Assembly (NCBI GenBank): GCA_947381945.1
Contig: CANCXM010000002.1
Span: 62,001-126,000 of the forward strand
Origin: an uncultured Muribaculaceae bacterium
Lineage (GTDB): Bacteria; Bacteroidota; Bacteroidia; Bacteroidales; Muribaculaceae
Reading direction: 5' to 3'
DNA length: 64,000 nt
The notes beneath the pieces are model-generated. The model was not told the origin of the DNA, did not search any database, and saw only the letters and a program-made list of their open reading frames with translations. The position numbers and the translations under genes were made by a program. Below, piece by piece: positions 44,887-53,341 of the stretch. Each line of letters begins with the position of its first letter. Within the stretch, counting starts at the first letter, position 1.

Positions 44887-46185
44887 TCAGGGGATGGATT
44901 CGTAGGCGCGGAGGGTTTGTTCGAAACGGTCGGCGAGGTCCGACATTTTGTAGAGGCCGTCGGAGTTTTTGGTCATGCCTTTTAAGGAGAGGGAATAGAC
45001 CTGCGGGGGATTGTTGAGGTCGAGCAGCTCCATGTCGCGCAACTGGTCAACCGTCTGATAGACGAGGTTGAGGTCGGCGTACTCCTCTCCATCAGGACCG
45101 ACAAATTTCTCAATCACGAGTTTCGACCCGATTGGCGTTTTCTTCTCTATCGCATCAGGCAGTTCATATTCCTCGACACCGAGAGCGGTCGCAACACTCG
45201 AAAGATTGCTGTCATGACCGACAAGGAAGGTGAATTTGCGGTCGGGTGAACGTAGTTCGTCATACATATACTGGATGAGGGGATGCGAGACATTGACCGC
45301 TACAATCGGGGCGGTGAACAATACGTCCTGATAGACATCCTTGACATGCGCCAGGCGCTCCCAGTCCTTACGGGTGAGATTGTGGCCGAATGCAGCTTTC
45401 AGTGTGTCCGGCTCCTCGTAATATTGAAGGATGAAGGCGTCGCTTGCCGAATTCAGTTCCTTCAATGCCGAACCGGCCTTCATGGACGGCTCCGCCCATT
45501 TTTCAAGCACGATTTCAGTGTTGTAGTTGTCAAGAGCCTTAAGTTTCGGGTCGTTCGATTTGGCCATAGGTGAATCTTTCACGTCAAGCACCTCTGTCAT
45601 GAGAGCATAGTCAGGAGCAATGGCCTCGTTTATACCGACGATACCCTTTTCGCCTCCCATTGCGTTTATCTGTCTCATTGCCTCTGCCACAAATTCAGGG
45701 CTGACTTTGGTCAGTTGCGGATTGAAAAGCGGATCCATCTTGCTCGGCGTGTAACGGTGATTGACCTTGACACCTCCAACAGGCATGAAGCCTGACGAGA
45801 AATACTGCGCGGTGGCTATGCAACGCTGCATGGAGTTGGCAATCACGTTGAGGTCATCGGCCGTCGGGACATAATTTTCGGGAAACATTCCGGCATCAAC
45901 GAGCCATTTGCGGAAGTACTGTCCCATCATCGTTTCGAGCGCACCGCCACGCGATGTAAGCTCGCTCTTCCCGGCGCTCCAGTCGGTCCATTTGTGAGGG
46001 GTCATGCGGCCAAGGTCGCTCTTACTGTCGGATAGCGGCGAACGGATGTTGTGACGGCTGAGGACCACCACTTCCTTAAGCTGATACTTGTCTTTGAATT
46101 CTTTGCTTCTCTGGGCTTGCGCCTCGGCCATAGCGGGAACGCTCAGCAGCATCAATGCGATGACTGACGGAAACAGGCATTTCAT
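44887..46185 (-). CDS. periplasmic histidine acid phosphatase, Agp (glucose-1-phosphatase)-like
   Basis: 432 residues with a signal peptide (about 1-24). The catalytic motif RHNIRSP has the phosphorylated His45, and the partner His-Asp is in LVGHDSNLSSVATALG. Downstream segments (TPHKWTDWSAGKSELTSRGG, YVPTADDLNVIANSMQRCIA, MDPLFNP, KTPIGSKLVIEKF) resemble E. coli Agp along much of the length. It probably removes phosphate from sugar phosphates or other organic phosphates such as phytate in the periplasm. Substrate preference is inferred. Its leader contains a 13-bp inverted repeat (46207-46264). Confidence 0.88.
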   Translation of the reverse strand: MKCLFPSVIALMLLSVPAMAEAQAQRSKEFKDKYQLKEVVVLSRHNIRSPLSDSKSDLGRMTPHKWTDWSAGKSELTSRGGALETMMGQYFRKWLVDAGMFPENYVPTADDLNVIANSMQRCIATAQYFSSGFMPVGGVKVNHRYTPSKMDPLFNPQLTKVSPEFVAEAMRQINAMGGEKGIVGINEAIAPDYALMTEVLDVKDSPMAKSNDPKLKALDNYNTEIVLEKWAEPSMKAGSALKELNSASDAFILQYYEEPDTLKAAFGHNLTRKDWERLAHVKDVYQDVLFTAPIVAVNVSHPLIQYMYDELRSPDRKFTFLVGHDSNLSSVATALGVEEYELPDAIEKKTPIGSKLVIEKFVGPDGEEYADLNLVYQTVDQLRDMELLDLNNPPQVYSLSLKGMTKNSDGLYKMSDLADRFEQTLRAYESIP

Positions 46186-46206
46186 AATGGATAGATTTTG
46201 TTGGTG

Positions 46207-46264
46207 GAAGGCGTGGCGGAATGTCTATCCGCACGAAGGCTCTACAGCATCCCGCCACACCTTC
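46207..46264. repeat. inverted repeat in the leader of the Agp-like gene
   Basis: Arms 46207-46219 and 46252-46264 are complementary at 12 of 13 positions around a 32-base loop, 21 bp upstream of the ATG at 46185. It may be an operator or mRNA stem. No -7 box was recognised for this gene. Confidence 0.4.
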
Positions 46265-46378
46265 GGATTGTAGGTAAGAAGATAATGTAATAAGTATTAA
46301 AGCATGGCGATGTGCTACCACCGTCACATAAAATCAACATCACCGGGAGCAACAAGGTTCGACAAAAACACACAAAAA

Positions 46379-46413
46379 CCCCACACATCACTGAAATCAG
46401 TCGATGTGCGGGG
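46379..46413 (-). terminator. terminator after the repeat lipoprotein gene
   Basis: A 16-bp stem (46379-46394 with 46397-46413, one mismatch and one bulged base) has a 2-base loop. On the minus strand the stem is followed by TTTTTGTGTGTTTTTG, a good T-rich tract. It is 44 bp after the lipoprotein stop codon. Confidence 0.8.
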
Positions 46414-46457
46414 CAATAGTGAATCAATTTGTGAACAGACGTTCACATATCAATCTT

Positions 46458-48500
46458 TTACCAGTCGGCATCCTGTCCGTCCTCAACCCATGTACTGCTC
46501 TTGTACTTGAACTGACCGGGACCTGAAACAACGTAGACAATGGTTGTTTCAACGGCCGCACCGTCATAGGCAGTGAAGTTGATGGTATATGTAACTTCCA
46601 TTCCCTCAACAGGAGCAGCATCGGGATAAAGGATTCCGAGTGCACCGGGCATACTTTCGGTTGAGAAACGTTTCTTGATGAGAAGCATGATTTCGTCATC
46701 AGAAAGTCCGTCATAACCGTCATAGCCTTCCGGTGCATTGTTCTTGGCGGTTGTCGCGCGAACATCGACATTGCCATAATATGCTGATGCTCCCGAGTAG
46801 AACTCAGCATTGTTGCGATAGTCGATGAAGGGAGGACCGGGACGCTCACCATTGGCGGGAGTTGCATCAGGATAGAGCTTCTTAGTCACATTGTCAAACA
46901 CCCAGTTCACACATGCCATATAATAGGTATAGCTGGGATCAGTGTTGCGGGCGTAGGGCAAGGTCACAATGACTGAGGGATTGTAGGCCCAGTTACCGTT
47001 CTGCTTGGTGAACTGATCAGTTGTCGCACCGGTGTTCTGAGCCCATTCGCCGTTAGCCTTGAAGAACTCGGTGGCACGGAACTCGGTGGCAGTACCGTCA
47101 TAGTACTTGTAAACTACGATTTCAGCTGCATCATCGGCTGCATAGGGGAATTTCTGTGCAAGGTAAACAGGAAGAAGCTGCTGGGGAAGAGTTCCGCTGA
47201 GATTACCGTATGACTGTCCCATTGCAGTGTAGTCAGCAGGCTGAAGCACTACCATGGCAGATGAAGGCACAACCCATTCAGTACCGTTAAACAAATAAAG
47301 CGCATTGAGCTGAGTAGTAGGAACCTGAGCGGCAGGAGCACGGTGCACGGGAGATTTTGAAGGTTTGGGTCCCACGACAACGCGGACATTCTTCAACTCC
47401 CATGTTCCTGCTTTTGCAGCAGTACTCTTATAGCAAAATCCAATTTGAACGGACTTGCCATTATAAGCGGACAAATCAATATCATCGGATGAAAACCACG
47501 GATTCCATCCCATTGAACTAGGCATATTGGTGAGATTCAATTTAACCCACTGACCACCTTCTTCACGGATATTCACTGTTGCCTCATCAGCAGCAACCTC
47601 CAGAGAGCTAAAGAAATTCCAGACCTGATCAAATGTCAGGACTGCATTAGTAGAAGCTCCGAGTTTGATGACAGGTGAAATAAGCCACGATTCCGTATCA
47701 TAATTTACTTTTGAAATGTAACCGGTAGCTTTCATATAATGATAGGATGCATCATGCGACCATATAGCATTCACTCCTTCAGGAAGGACAGTATTCTCAA
47801 TCGTAAATCCCTCCATATCGTCAGCAAAAGTCTGATCAAGATAGATACCATCAGCAGGCTCATCCGAATCATCTCCACCAACATTTCCAAACACAGGGTT
47901 TGTAGAAGCCTCGTTGTATGTAACCACAGCATAGTTGCCACTTACGGCATCAGGCAATGCGGTCTTCAGAATCTCAGGAAGATTTGCATCAGCAGGACAT
48001 ACAGGGGCAAAGCCACTGATAAAATCTTCTTCACTACCCCAGGCGAGTTGATAATCAGCCTCTTTCAGCCGATATGACAACACATTGCCTGCCTTATTGA
48101 TAGCCTTGACCTCTTCAGGCTGATTGGTCGAGAGATTATAGGTCACCTTGACTGATGAACCGTTGTTCATCGAGAAATAAGGGAAGGATGAATTGGCTAA
48201 AAGAGCGGGAAGATACAGACGTGCGTCGGCCTCTGATGCAAAAGCTCCGTTTGTGCCGATTGCTGCAAGAGCAGCGACAGCTTCCTCACCGGCAGCCTGA
48301 GCAAGCGATTTGTTTGTTGAATTTGATGCGATGGTCGCATAGTCGGCAGCAGTCAACGTATAGTTGACGGTCTCGACTTTCGAATATGACGGCGGAACAT
48401 CGAAGCCGTCAAGCTTGTCGTTCCAATCGTTTTCGTCGCAGCCTGACAGCACAAGAGCGAACCCTGCTGCCAATAATGTATATTTAAATGAAATATTCAT
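46458..48500 (-). CDS. lipoprotein with three repeated modules and a choice-of-anchor-J-type domain
   Basis: 680 residues with a lipobox (LVLSG-Cys21), probably surface-exposed. A beta-sandwich of choice-of-anchor-J type covers about 219-377 (IYLDQTFADDMEGFTIENTV, ESWLISPVIKL, YNGKSVQIGFCYKS). Around it I see a repeated module with the pattern Ala-Asp-Tyr ... Leu-Pro ... Val-x-Tyr-x: about 44-122 (TAADYATIA, YLPALLANSSFPYF, KVTYN), 142-196 (KEADYQLAW, LPEILKTALPD, AVVTYN) and 417-467 (QPADYTAMG, LLPVYLAQKFPY, IVVYKYY). It follows the TonB receptor gene by 37 bp and is presumably its surface partner. Ligand unknown. Confidence 0.85.
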   Translation of the reverse strand: MNISFKYTLLAAGFALVLSGCDENDWNDKLDGFDVPPSYSKVETVNYTLTAADYATIASNSTNKSLAQAAGEEAVAALAAIGTNGAFASEADARLYLPALLANSSFPYFSMNNGSSVKVTYNLSTNQPEEVKAINKAGNVLSYRLKEADYQLAWGSEEDFISGFAPVCPADANLPEILKTALPDAVSGNYAVVTYNEASTNPVFGNVGGDDSDEPADGIYLDQTFADDMEGFTIENTVLPEGVNAIWSHDASYHYMKATGYISKVNYDTESWLISPVIKLGASTNAVLTFDQVWNFFSSLEVAADEATVNIREEGGQWVKLNLTNMPSSMGWNPWFSSDDIDLSAYNGKSVQIGFCYKSTAAKAGTWELKNVRVVVGPKPSKSPVHRAPAAQVPTTQLNALYLFNGTEWVVPSSAMVVLQPADYTAMGQSYGNLSGTLPQQLLPVYLAQKFPYAADDAAEIVVYKYYDGTATEFRATEFFKANGEWAQNTGATTDQFTKQNGNWAYNPSVIVTLPYARNTDPSYTYYMACVNWVFDNVTKKLYPDATPANGERPGPPFIDYRNNAEFYSGASAYYGNVDVRATTAKNNAPEGYDGYDGLSDDEIMLLIKKRFSTESMPGALGILYPDAAPVEGMEVTYTINFTAYDGAAVETTIVYVVSGPGQFKYKSSTWVEDGQDADW

Positions 48501-48537
48501 ATCTGAAATTAACTTGATAACTGTGACTGTTGATTAA

Positions 48538-51258
48538 TTAAAATTTCACTTTCAGACGCAGAGCGTAGGTGCGGCCGAACGAATAGAACACGCGGAATGC
48601 ATTGTCCCAAGCACCGTCCTTGCCGGAAGCTGTATAGGCATCCATGACATAGTTGTAGTCAAAAAGGTTGTAGACGTTGCCAAAAAGGGTTGCATCAAGG
48701 CCGCCGATATTGAAGTTGTAGCTTGCAGAAAGGTCAAACTGGTTGCCCCAGGGAATTCTCCAGGGAGATGCGACGTTGATGACTGCACCGGGAGCATAGT
48801 CACTTGATGAAATCGAATAGTCGCTATAGTTGCGGGCATTGAAAGTCCAGTCAAGACCAACACGCCATCCCTTGACAGGCTTGACATTCAGACCGAGGAA
48901 ACCGGTTGTCTGTGCCGAACCACCGACTTTACGACCCTTCTGGTTGAGGGTTGCGTATGCATGGTCAGCTGCATAGATACCCGATGCGATAGCACCATCC
49001 TTGGTGTTCTGGATAGGCTGACCGTAGGCATTATAGAAGTAACCCTTGGTATTGCTGTCCCAGATCCAGTCACCAATGGAGAGCATACCGTTGACGTCAA
49101 GCCAACGGAAAGGCTTGTAGACGAAGTTTAATTCGACACCCATGTGACGGGCATCCACGCCTTCCATGTTGAAGAAGTACTTCGTACCGTCGGAAAGTTC
49201 GCTCGAACGTGTGGCAGTCTTGTCCATCCATTTTGTGTAGTAACCGTTGACAGTAGCGGTGAAGATGGGTGAATGATACTCATATCCAACCTCGATTGAG
49301 CCGACCTTCTCGTTAACGGCGTTGGGGTTTGTTGCATTTGATGTCGCAGCCTGAAGGAAAGCACCGCCTGAGAAGAAAGGTGCACGGGTGATATAACCGC
49401 CATTGAAATAGATATTATTATGACGGTCAATGTTGTAGTTCACACCACCCTTGATTGTTCCGGCCATGAAGCTGACACGCTCTGATTTCTCATGCTGCTT
49501 GTCATAGTAGAGGAAGTCCCTACGCCAATAAGTGGTATTCGAAACAGAACCGGCAAGCACGGTGGTCAACTTGTTGTCGAACATCGAATATTCGAGCTGA
49601 GCGAAAGCACCTTCCTGAGCGGTATATCCGTTATAGTTACGGTAAACCACGTCACCGACACCAAGTTTCTCGTATTTCCAGTTGGGATCTGCAGCAGCCG
49701 CATTGTTGGCTGCGAGGACACCCTTACGGGTGCTGTCGTCCATATAGTATTCACCGCTGTAGAGGTCTACGATGGTATTCTTGTGATAACCGATATAGTA
49801 ACGCATATCGATACCGGCAGTAAGATTGAGGTTCTTGAGAAGCTCATTTTTGTAGGTAGACACAAGACCATACCAGTTGTGGCTATTGCCGGACTTGGCC
49901 ATAATCATGTTAGAACCGGTTGTCGAGGCCATGTTCATCTCCTGAATGGCAGCATAGTCAAACGTACCGTCGGCACGGCGGAAAAGAGTATTCAGAATAC
50001 CGTTGCTTGAACCGTACCAGCTTGAATATGAGAGGGAGTTGCCATTGTAAGAGCCACGACCCTGACCGCTGTAACCGTAACCCGAAGCAATGCTGACATA
50101 GACAGCAGATGAGAGTGATGACTTCTCATTGATTTGCCAGATATGATTGAGCGAAATCTGAGGTTTGTGGTAAACATTTTTGTTCGATGAGCGCACCTGA
50201 CCGTCCATATCATAACCGAAGGTCGGATTGTACTTATACATGCTTTCACCGTCCATATAGTTCTTCACGCCCTGCCAGCCTTCGATAGTCAGACCGTCCT
50301 GCGAAGAACGCTTATAGTGGGTCTGAGGTGAACCGAAAGCGGTCAACGAGAGCTGATGCTTGTCGTTGATACGTTTTGAGATGTTAAGGAAGTAGGTATA
50401 GGCATTGAAGTTGGTACCCTGCACATAACCGTCGCCCCATTTGCGCGCGCCGAGCAAAGTCACAGCCCAACCATTCTTCGAAACGCCTGTCGACACTGAG
50501 AAACCGATATGGTTGAGACCGTCATTACCCATTCCGTAGAAGATGTTACCACCTCTCTTCACGTCAAGGGACTTGGTTGTGATATTGATAGTACCGCCGA
50601 CAGAGGGAACCGACACGATTGCTGCACCAAGACCACGCTGAGTCTGCATTGAAGCGGTCACATCGGAGAGGCCGGCCCAGTTTGACCAATAGATACCACC
50701 CCACTCCATATCGTTGACGGGAATACCGTTGATAAGGGCAGCAACGTTTTCGCTCTTGAATCCGCGCATGTTGATTTTGGCATCGCCATAGCCACCGCCA
50801 TCTTTGGTTGCCCAGACACCGGGAGTTGTCTTGAGGACTTCAGGAAATTCCTGATTTCCAAGTTTCGTTTCAATAGTGGCGGCATCAACAGTCGCAATAG
50901 CCACAGGGGTGCGGCGGGTGCGGGCGATTGACTGGGTCACGACCACGTCCTGAAGCATCTGTGATTCGACTTCCATCGAAACTTCGCCGAGGTTTGAAGC
51001 GGCTTTGAGGTTGAGAGGTTTGTAGCCAATGTAGTTGACATGGATTTCTTTCCCCTTGGGGACATTCAGAGAAAAACGCCCGTCGACATCGGTTGTTGCC
51101 ACGATTTTAGTGCCGGGGACCGTGATGGTGGCACCGATAATCGGCTCGCCATCTTCACCGACCAACACACCGCTGCACTTGATGTCATCCGGGGCAGCCA
51201 TAGCTGACATACACGTCAGCACGACGGCTGCTGCTAAGAGAATGAGTCTCCTAATCAT
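48538..51258 (-). CDS. TonB-dependent outer-membrane receptor
   Basis: 906 residues, shorter than SusC proteins. Signal peptide (about 1-21), carboxypeptidase-regulatory-like domain (about 27-100, GEDGEPIIGATITVPGTKIV), plug (about 110-230, PEVLKTTPGVWATKDGGGYG, INMRGFKSENVAALINGIPV) and a beta-barrel ending in Leu-Lys-Val-Lys-Phe. It imports an unknown ligand with TonB energy. The lipoprotein with the anchor-J-type domain follows 37 bp downstream, forming a two-gene system distinct from SusC/SusD. A -7 box is 200 bp upstream, giving a long leader. Confidence 0.93.
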   Translation of the reverse strand: MIRRLILLAAAVVLTCMSAMAAPDDIKCSGVLVGEDGEPIIGATITVPGTKIVATTDVDGRFSLNVPKGKEIHVNYIGYKPLNLKAASNLGEVSMEVESQMLQDVVVTQSIARTRRTPVAIATVDAATIETKLGNQEFPEVLKTTPGVWATKDGGGYGDAKINMRGFKSENVAALINGIPVNDMEWGGIYWSNWAGLSDVTASMQTQRGLGAAIVSVPSVGGTINITTKSLDVKRGGNIFYGMGNDGLNHIGFSVSTGVSKNGWAVTLLGARKWGDGYVQGTNFNAYTYFLNISKRINDKHQLSLTAFGSPQTHYKRSSQDGLTIEGWQGVKNYMDGESMYKYNPTFGYDMDGQVRSSNKNVYHKPQISLNHIWQINEKSSLSSAVYVSIASGYGYSGQGRGSYNGNSLSYSSWYGSSNGILNTLFRRADGTFDYAAIQEMNMASTTGSNMIMAKSGNSHNWYGLVSTYKNELLKNLNLTAGIDMRYYIGYHKNTIVDLYSGEYYMDDSTRKGVLAANNAAAADPNWKYEKLGVGDVVYRNYNGYTAQEGAFAQLEYSMFDNKLTTVLAGSVSNTTYWRRDFLYYDKQHEKSERVSFMAGTIKGGVNYNIDRHNNIYFNGGYITRAPFFSGGAFLQAATSNATNPNAVNEKVGSIEVGYEYHSPIFTATVNGYYTKWMDKTATRSSELSDGTKYFFNMEGVDARHMGVELNFVYKPFRWLDVNGMLSIGDWIWDSNTKGYFYNAYGQPIQNTKDGAIASGIYAADHAYATLNQKGRKVGGSAQTTGFLGLNVKPVKGWRVGLDWTFNARNYSDYSISSSDYAPGAVINVASPWRIPWGNQFDLSASYNFNIGGLDATLFGNVYNLFDYNYVMDAYTASGKDGAWDNAFRVFYSFGRTYALRLKVKF

Positions 51259-51458
51259 AGAACTTGATTGATTAGATTGTGAATAATTGATTGGATAGTT
51301 TATTTAACAATAAATTGATTTTCTGTTTATAAATAGTTGAATATCTGCAATCAGGAATACAGACTGCATGAGCACGGTTCAAGGTTAATCAATCATGCCG
51401 GACAATAAGGAACAGCCATCGAGGCCTTTTCTTACCGGCTACGCTTTGAAACTTTTTA

Positions 51459-51466
51459 CAAATGTA
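51459..51466 (-). promoter_or_regulatory. -7 box TACATTTG for the TonB receptor
   Basis: The minus strand reads TACATTTG, about 200 bp upstream of the ATG at 51258. No clear -33; the long leader implied is unusual. Confidence 0.45.
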
Positions 51467-51559
51467 CCGATTATTTGGGAATTAATGTTAAAGAATCTTG
51501 TTAAATATTTACCTTGCAACCAAAAATTCATCTGAAATGCCTCGCGGAAGCCACTACAT

Positions 51560-51591
51560 TTTGCATTTTTCGGTTTTTATCACTAAGTTTG
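51560..51591 (+). promoter_or_regulatory. merR-mltG promoter TTTG-N20-TAAGTTTG
   Basis: The TTTG at 51560-51563, 20-bp spacer and TAAGTTTG at 51584-51591 match the Bacteroidota consensus fully. The start codon chosen at 51610 is 18 bp downstream, and the longer frame from 51514 would start upstream of the promoter, so this decides the start. Confidence 0.75.
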
Positions 51592-51609
51592 CCGACAGAT
51601 TTTTCACAG

Positions 51610-51945
51610 ATGGACAGCACAAGCAAACGATATTATAAAATCAGCGAGGTCTCGGAAATGGTGGGGCTTCCGATGTCGACACTGCGGTATTGGGAATCAT
51701 ACTTTCCCGCCATACATCCGCAGAGGAACGACCGGGGCACGCGCTTCTACACCCCGCGCGATGTCGAGACCATCCGCATGGTTGCATATATGGTGAACGA
51801 CAAGGGAATGAAGCTTGAAGCTGTCCGCGAAGAGCTGAAACGCAACCGCGACGGTGTGACAAAGAAGTTCGAGACTGTCGAACGTCTCAGGAAGGTAAGA
51901 AACCGCCTGCAGGAAATGCTTGACTCGCTCCACAAACTGCGCTGA
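51610..51945 (+). CDS. MerR-family transcriptional regulator
   Basis: 111 residues from ATG at 51610 (MDSTSKRYYKISEVSEMVGL). The MerR winged HTH covers about 8-80 (SEMVGLPMSTLRYWESYFPA, RFYTPRDVETIRMVAYMV), followed by a coiled-coil dimer helix (ETVERLRKVRNRLQEMLDSL). No C-terminal ligand domain, so it is a small MlrA/heat-shock-repressor-like form with unknown signal. The mltG gene starts 3 bp after its stop codon, so the two are cotranscribed. Confidence 0.9.
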   Translation: MDSTSKRYYKISEVSEMVGLPMSTLRYWESYFPAIHPQRNDRGTRFYTPRDVETIRMVAYMVNDKGMKLEAVREELKRNRDGVTKKFETVERLRKVRNRLQEMLDSLHKLR

Positions 51946-51948
51946 CCA

Positions 51949-53022
51949 ATGGCAAAGAAACAATCATCAAATTCCGGAAACAAAAAGAAGAAACAACAGT
52001 CGTGGATCTATCGTCACTCGCTCGGTATACTGATAGCGGTGATAGCTGTTTTCGTAAGTGTATTGTCGGTACTCGCATTCGCGTTCATCCCCTACTCCGG
52101 CAATGACGGTGAAAGCGAGTGGATCTATATTCCCAAAGAGATTTCACAGACAGCCGTGAGGGACTCGATGAAATCAAGCCTCGGCTCGTCGATGGGCACC
52201 CGCGTCTATCTCCTCTGGAAACTCATGGGCGGAAGCGCCGACAAATCGCAGGGTGCCTACAAAGTTTCACCCGGACAGAGCGCACTCAACATCAGCCGCA
52301 GGGTGGCACACGGACGGCAGACCCCCGTGGATGTGCGCTTCAACGGGACACGCACAATGGAACAGCTCTCGCAGCGCATAGCCTCGCAGCTCCAATGCAC
52401 TCCACAGGAATTTCTTGAGGCTTGCGAGGAGGTACTGCCCGACAGCGGTTTCTCACGTCCCAACTATCCCGCTGCCTTTATTCCCGACAGCTATGAGTTC
52501 TACTGGAGCGCCTCGCCGCGCAATATAGTGCGCCGTCTCCTCGACTACCGCAACAAGTTCTGGAACAAGGAACGGCGCGAGAAAGCCGCCGCCCTCGGAC
52601 TGCGTCCCACCGAAGTGGCCACTCTCGCTTCAATTGTCGAGGAGGAGACCGCCAAGGCGGACGAAAAGCCAAAAGTGGCACGCCTCTATCTCAACCGCAT
52701 CAACAAAGGGATAAAACTGCAGGCCGACCCGACTGTTAAGTTTGCCACAGGCGATTTCACATTGCGCCGCATCACCGGCAAGCATCTTGCAACAGAGTCG
52801 CCCTACAACACCTATAAGGTCAACGGTCTCCCCCCCGGCCCTATCCGCGTCCCGGCAGGAGCTACAATAGATGCAGTGCTCAACGCTCCGATGCATGACT
52901 ATATATATATGTGTGCGAAGGAAGATTTCTCAGGCTACCACAATTTCGCTTCGGACTACGCGACCCATCTGGCCAACGCCCGGCGCTATCAGGCCGAGCT
53001 CAACCGCCGTGGCATAAAATAG
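51949..53022 (+). CDS. mltG: endolytic murein transglycosylase
   Basis: 357 residues: basic N-terminus, one membrane anchor (about 23-48) and a periplasmic YceG domain. MltG cuts nascent glycan strands and sets their length. Key segments: GAYKVSPGQSALNI (LysM-like part), FIPDSYEFYWSA, the catalytic-Glu region TLASIVEEETAKADEKPKVA and the signature YNTYKVNGLPPGPI. Length is normal. It is coupled to the MerR gene, 3 bp upstream. The second copy of the large palindromic repeat lies downstream. Confidence 0.95.
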   Translation: MAKKQSSNSGNKKKKQQSWIYRHSLGILIAVIAVFVSVLSVLAFAFIPYSGNDGESEWIYIPKEISQTAVRDSMKSSLGSSMGTRVYLLWKLMGGSADKSQGAYKVSPGQSALNISRRVAHGRQTPVDVRFNGTRTMEQLSQRIASQLQCTPQEFLEACEEVLPDSGFSRPNYPAAFIPDSYEFYWSASPRNIVRRLLDYRNKFWNKERREKAAALGLRPTEVATLASIVEEETAKADEKPKVARLYLNRINKGIKLQADPTVKFATGDFTLRRITGKHLATESPYNTYKVNGLPPGPIRVPAGATIDAVLNAPMHDYIYMCAKEDFSGYHNFASDYATHLANARRYQAELNRRGIK

Positions 53023-53053
53023 GAGCTGCATCAAATCAATACAAGAGATACAA

Positions 53054-53188
53054 AAGAGATACAAAAGCACAAAAGAGCATAAGAGACAAAAGAATTTTAC
53101 AATAAAGGCTATGAAGGCAATTCTCAATCTTTATAGAAAAAATATATATCTTTTGTTTCTTCTGCTCTTTTGTGCTTTTGTATCTCTT
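53054..53188. repeat. large inverted repeat, copy 2 of the dispersed palindromic family
   Basis: 40-base arms (53054-53093 and 53149-53188) are complementary at 38 of 40 positions around a 55-base loop. The arm contains GATACAAAAGCACAAAAGAG, nearly the same as copy 1 at 30478-30604. On the left flank the 11-mer AGATACAAAAG is tandemly duplicated (53046-53067), which the right arm is not. The loop sequences of the two copies are unrelated. Confidence 0.85.
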
Positions 53189-53282
53189 GTGTCACAGTCC
53201 CTATATACAGCTTTCATGTCCAAGAATCGGCAAAATAGAACACTTTTTCGGGCATGATACGACATTTTTCAAAAAAAATATC

Positions 53283-53290
53283 TACCTTTG
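53283..53290 (+). promoter_or_regulatory. -7 box TACCTTTG for the AraC gene
   Basis: TACCTTTG 51 bp upstream of the ATG at 53342; no clear -33. Confidence 0.45.
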
Positions 53291-53341
53291 TTGCAAATAT
53301 AAGCCCTATCATACAAATCTCATCGCCTTTAGCTTAAAAGC

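Larger units (their letters stand above)
51259..51609. other. 351-bp divergent control region (TonB receptor / MerR)
   Basis: Contains the receptor leader (about 195 bases if the -7 box at 51459-51466 is used), with a possible GCCGG/CCGGC-closed stem at about 51398-51442, and the divergent merR promoter at 51560-51591. No gene is supported. Confidence 0.5.
53023..53341. other. 319-bp gap with palindromic repeat copy 2 and araC promoter
   Basis: Holds the inverted repeat at 53054-53188 and a -7 box at 53283-53290 for the AraC gene. No coding region supported. Confidence 0.6.

Noticed and set aside
53046..53067. Start of a CRISPR or tandem-repeat array
   Set aside because: Only two tandem copies of an 11-mer without spacers; better explained as duplication within the palindromic repeat.
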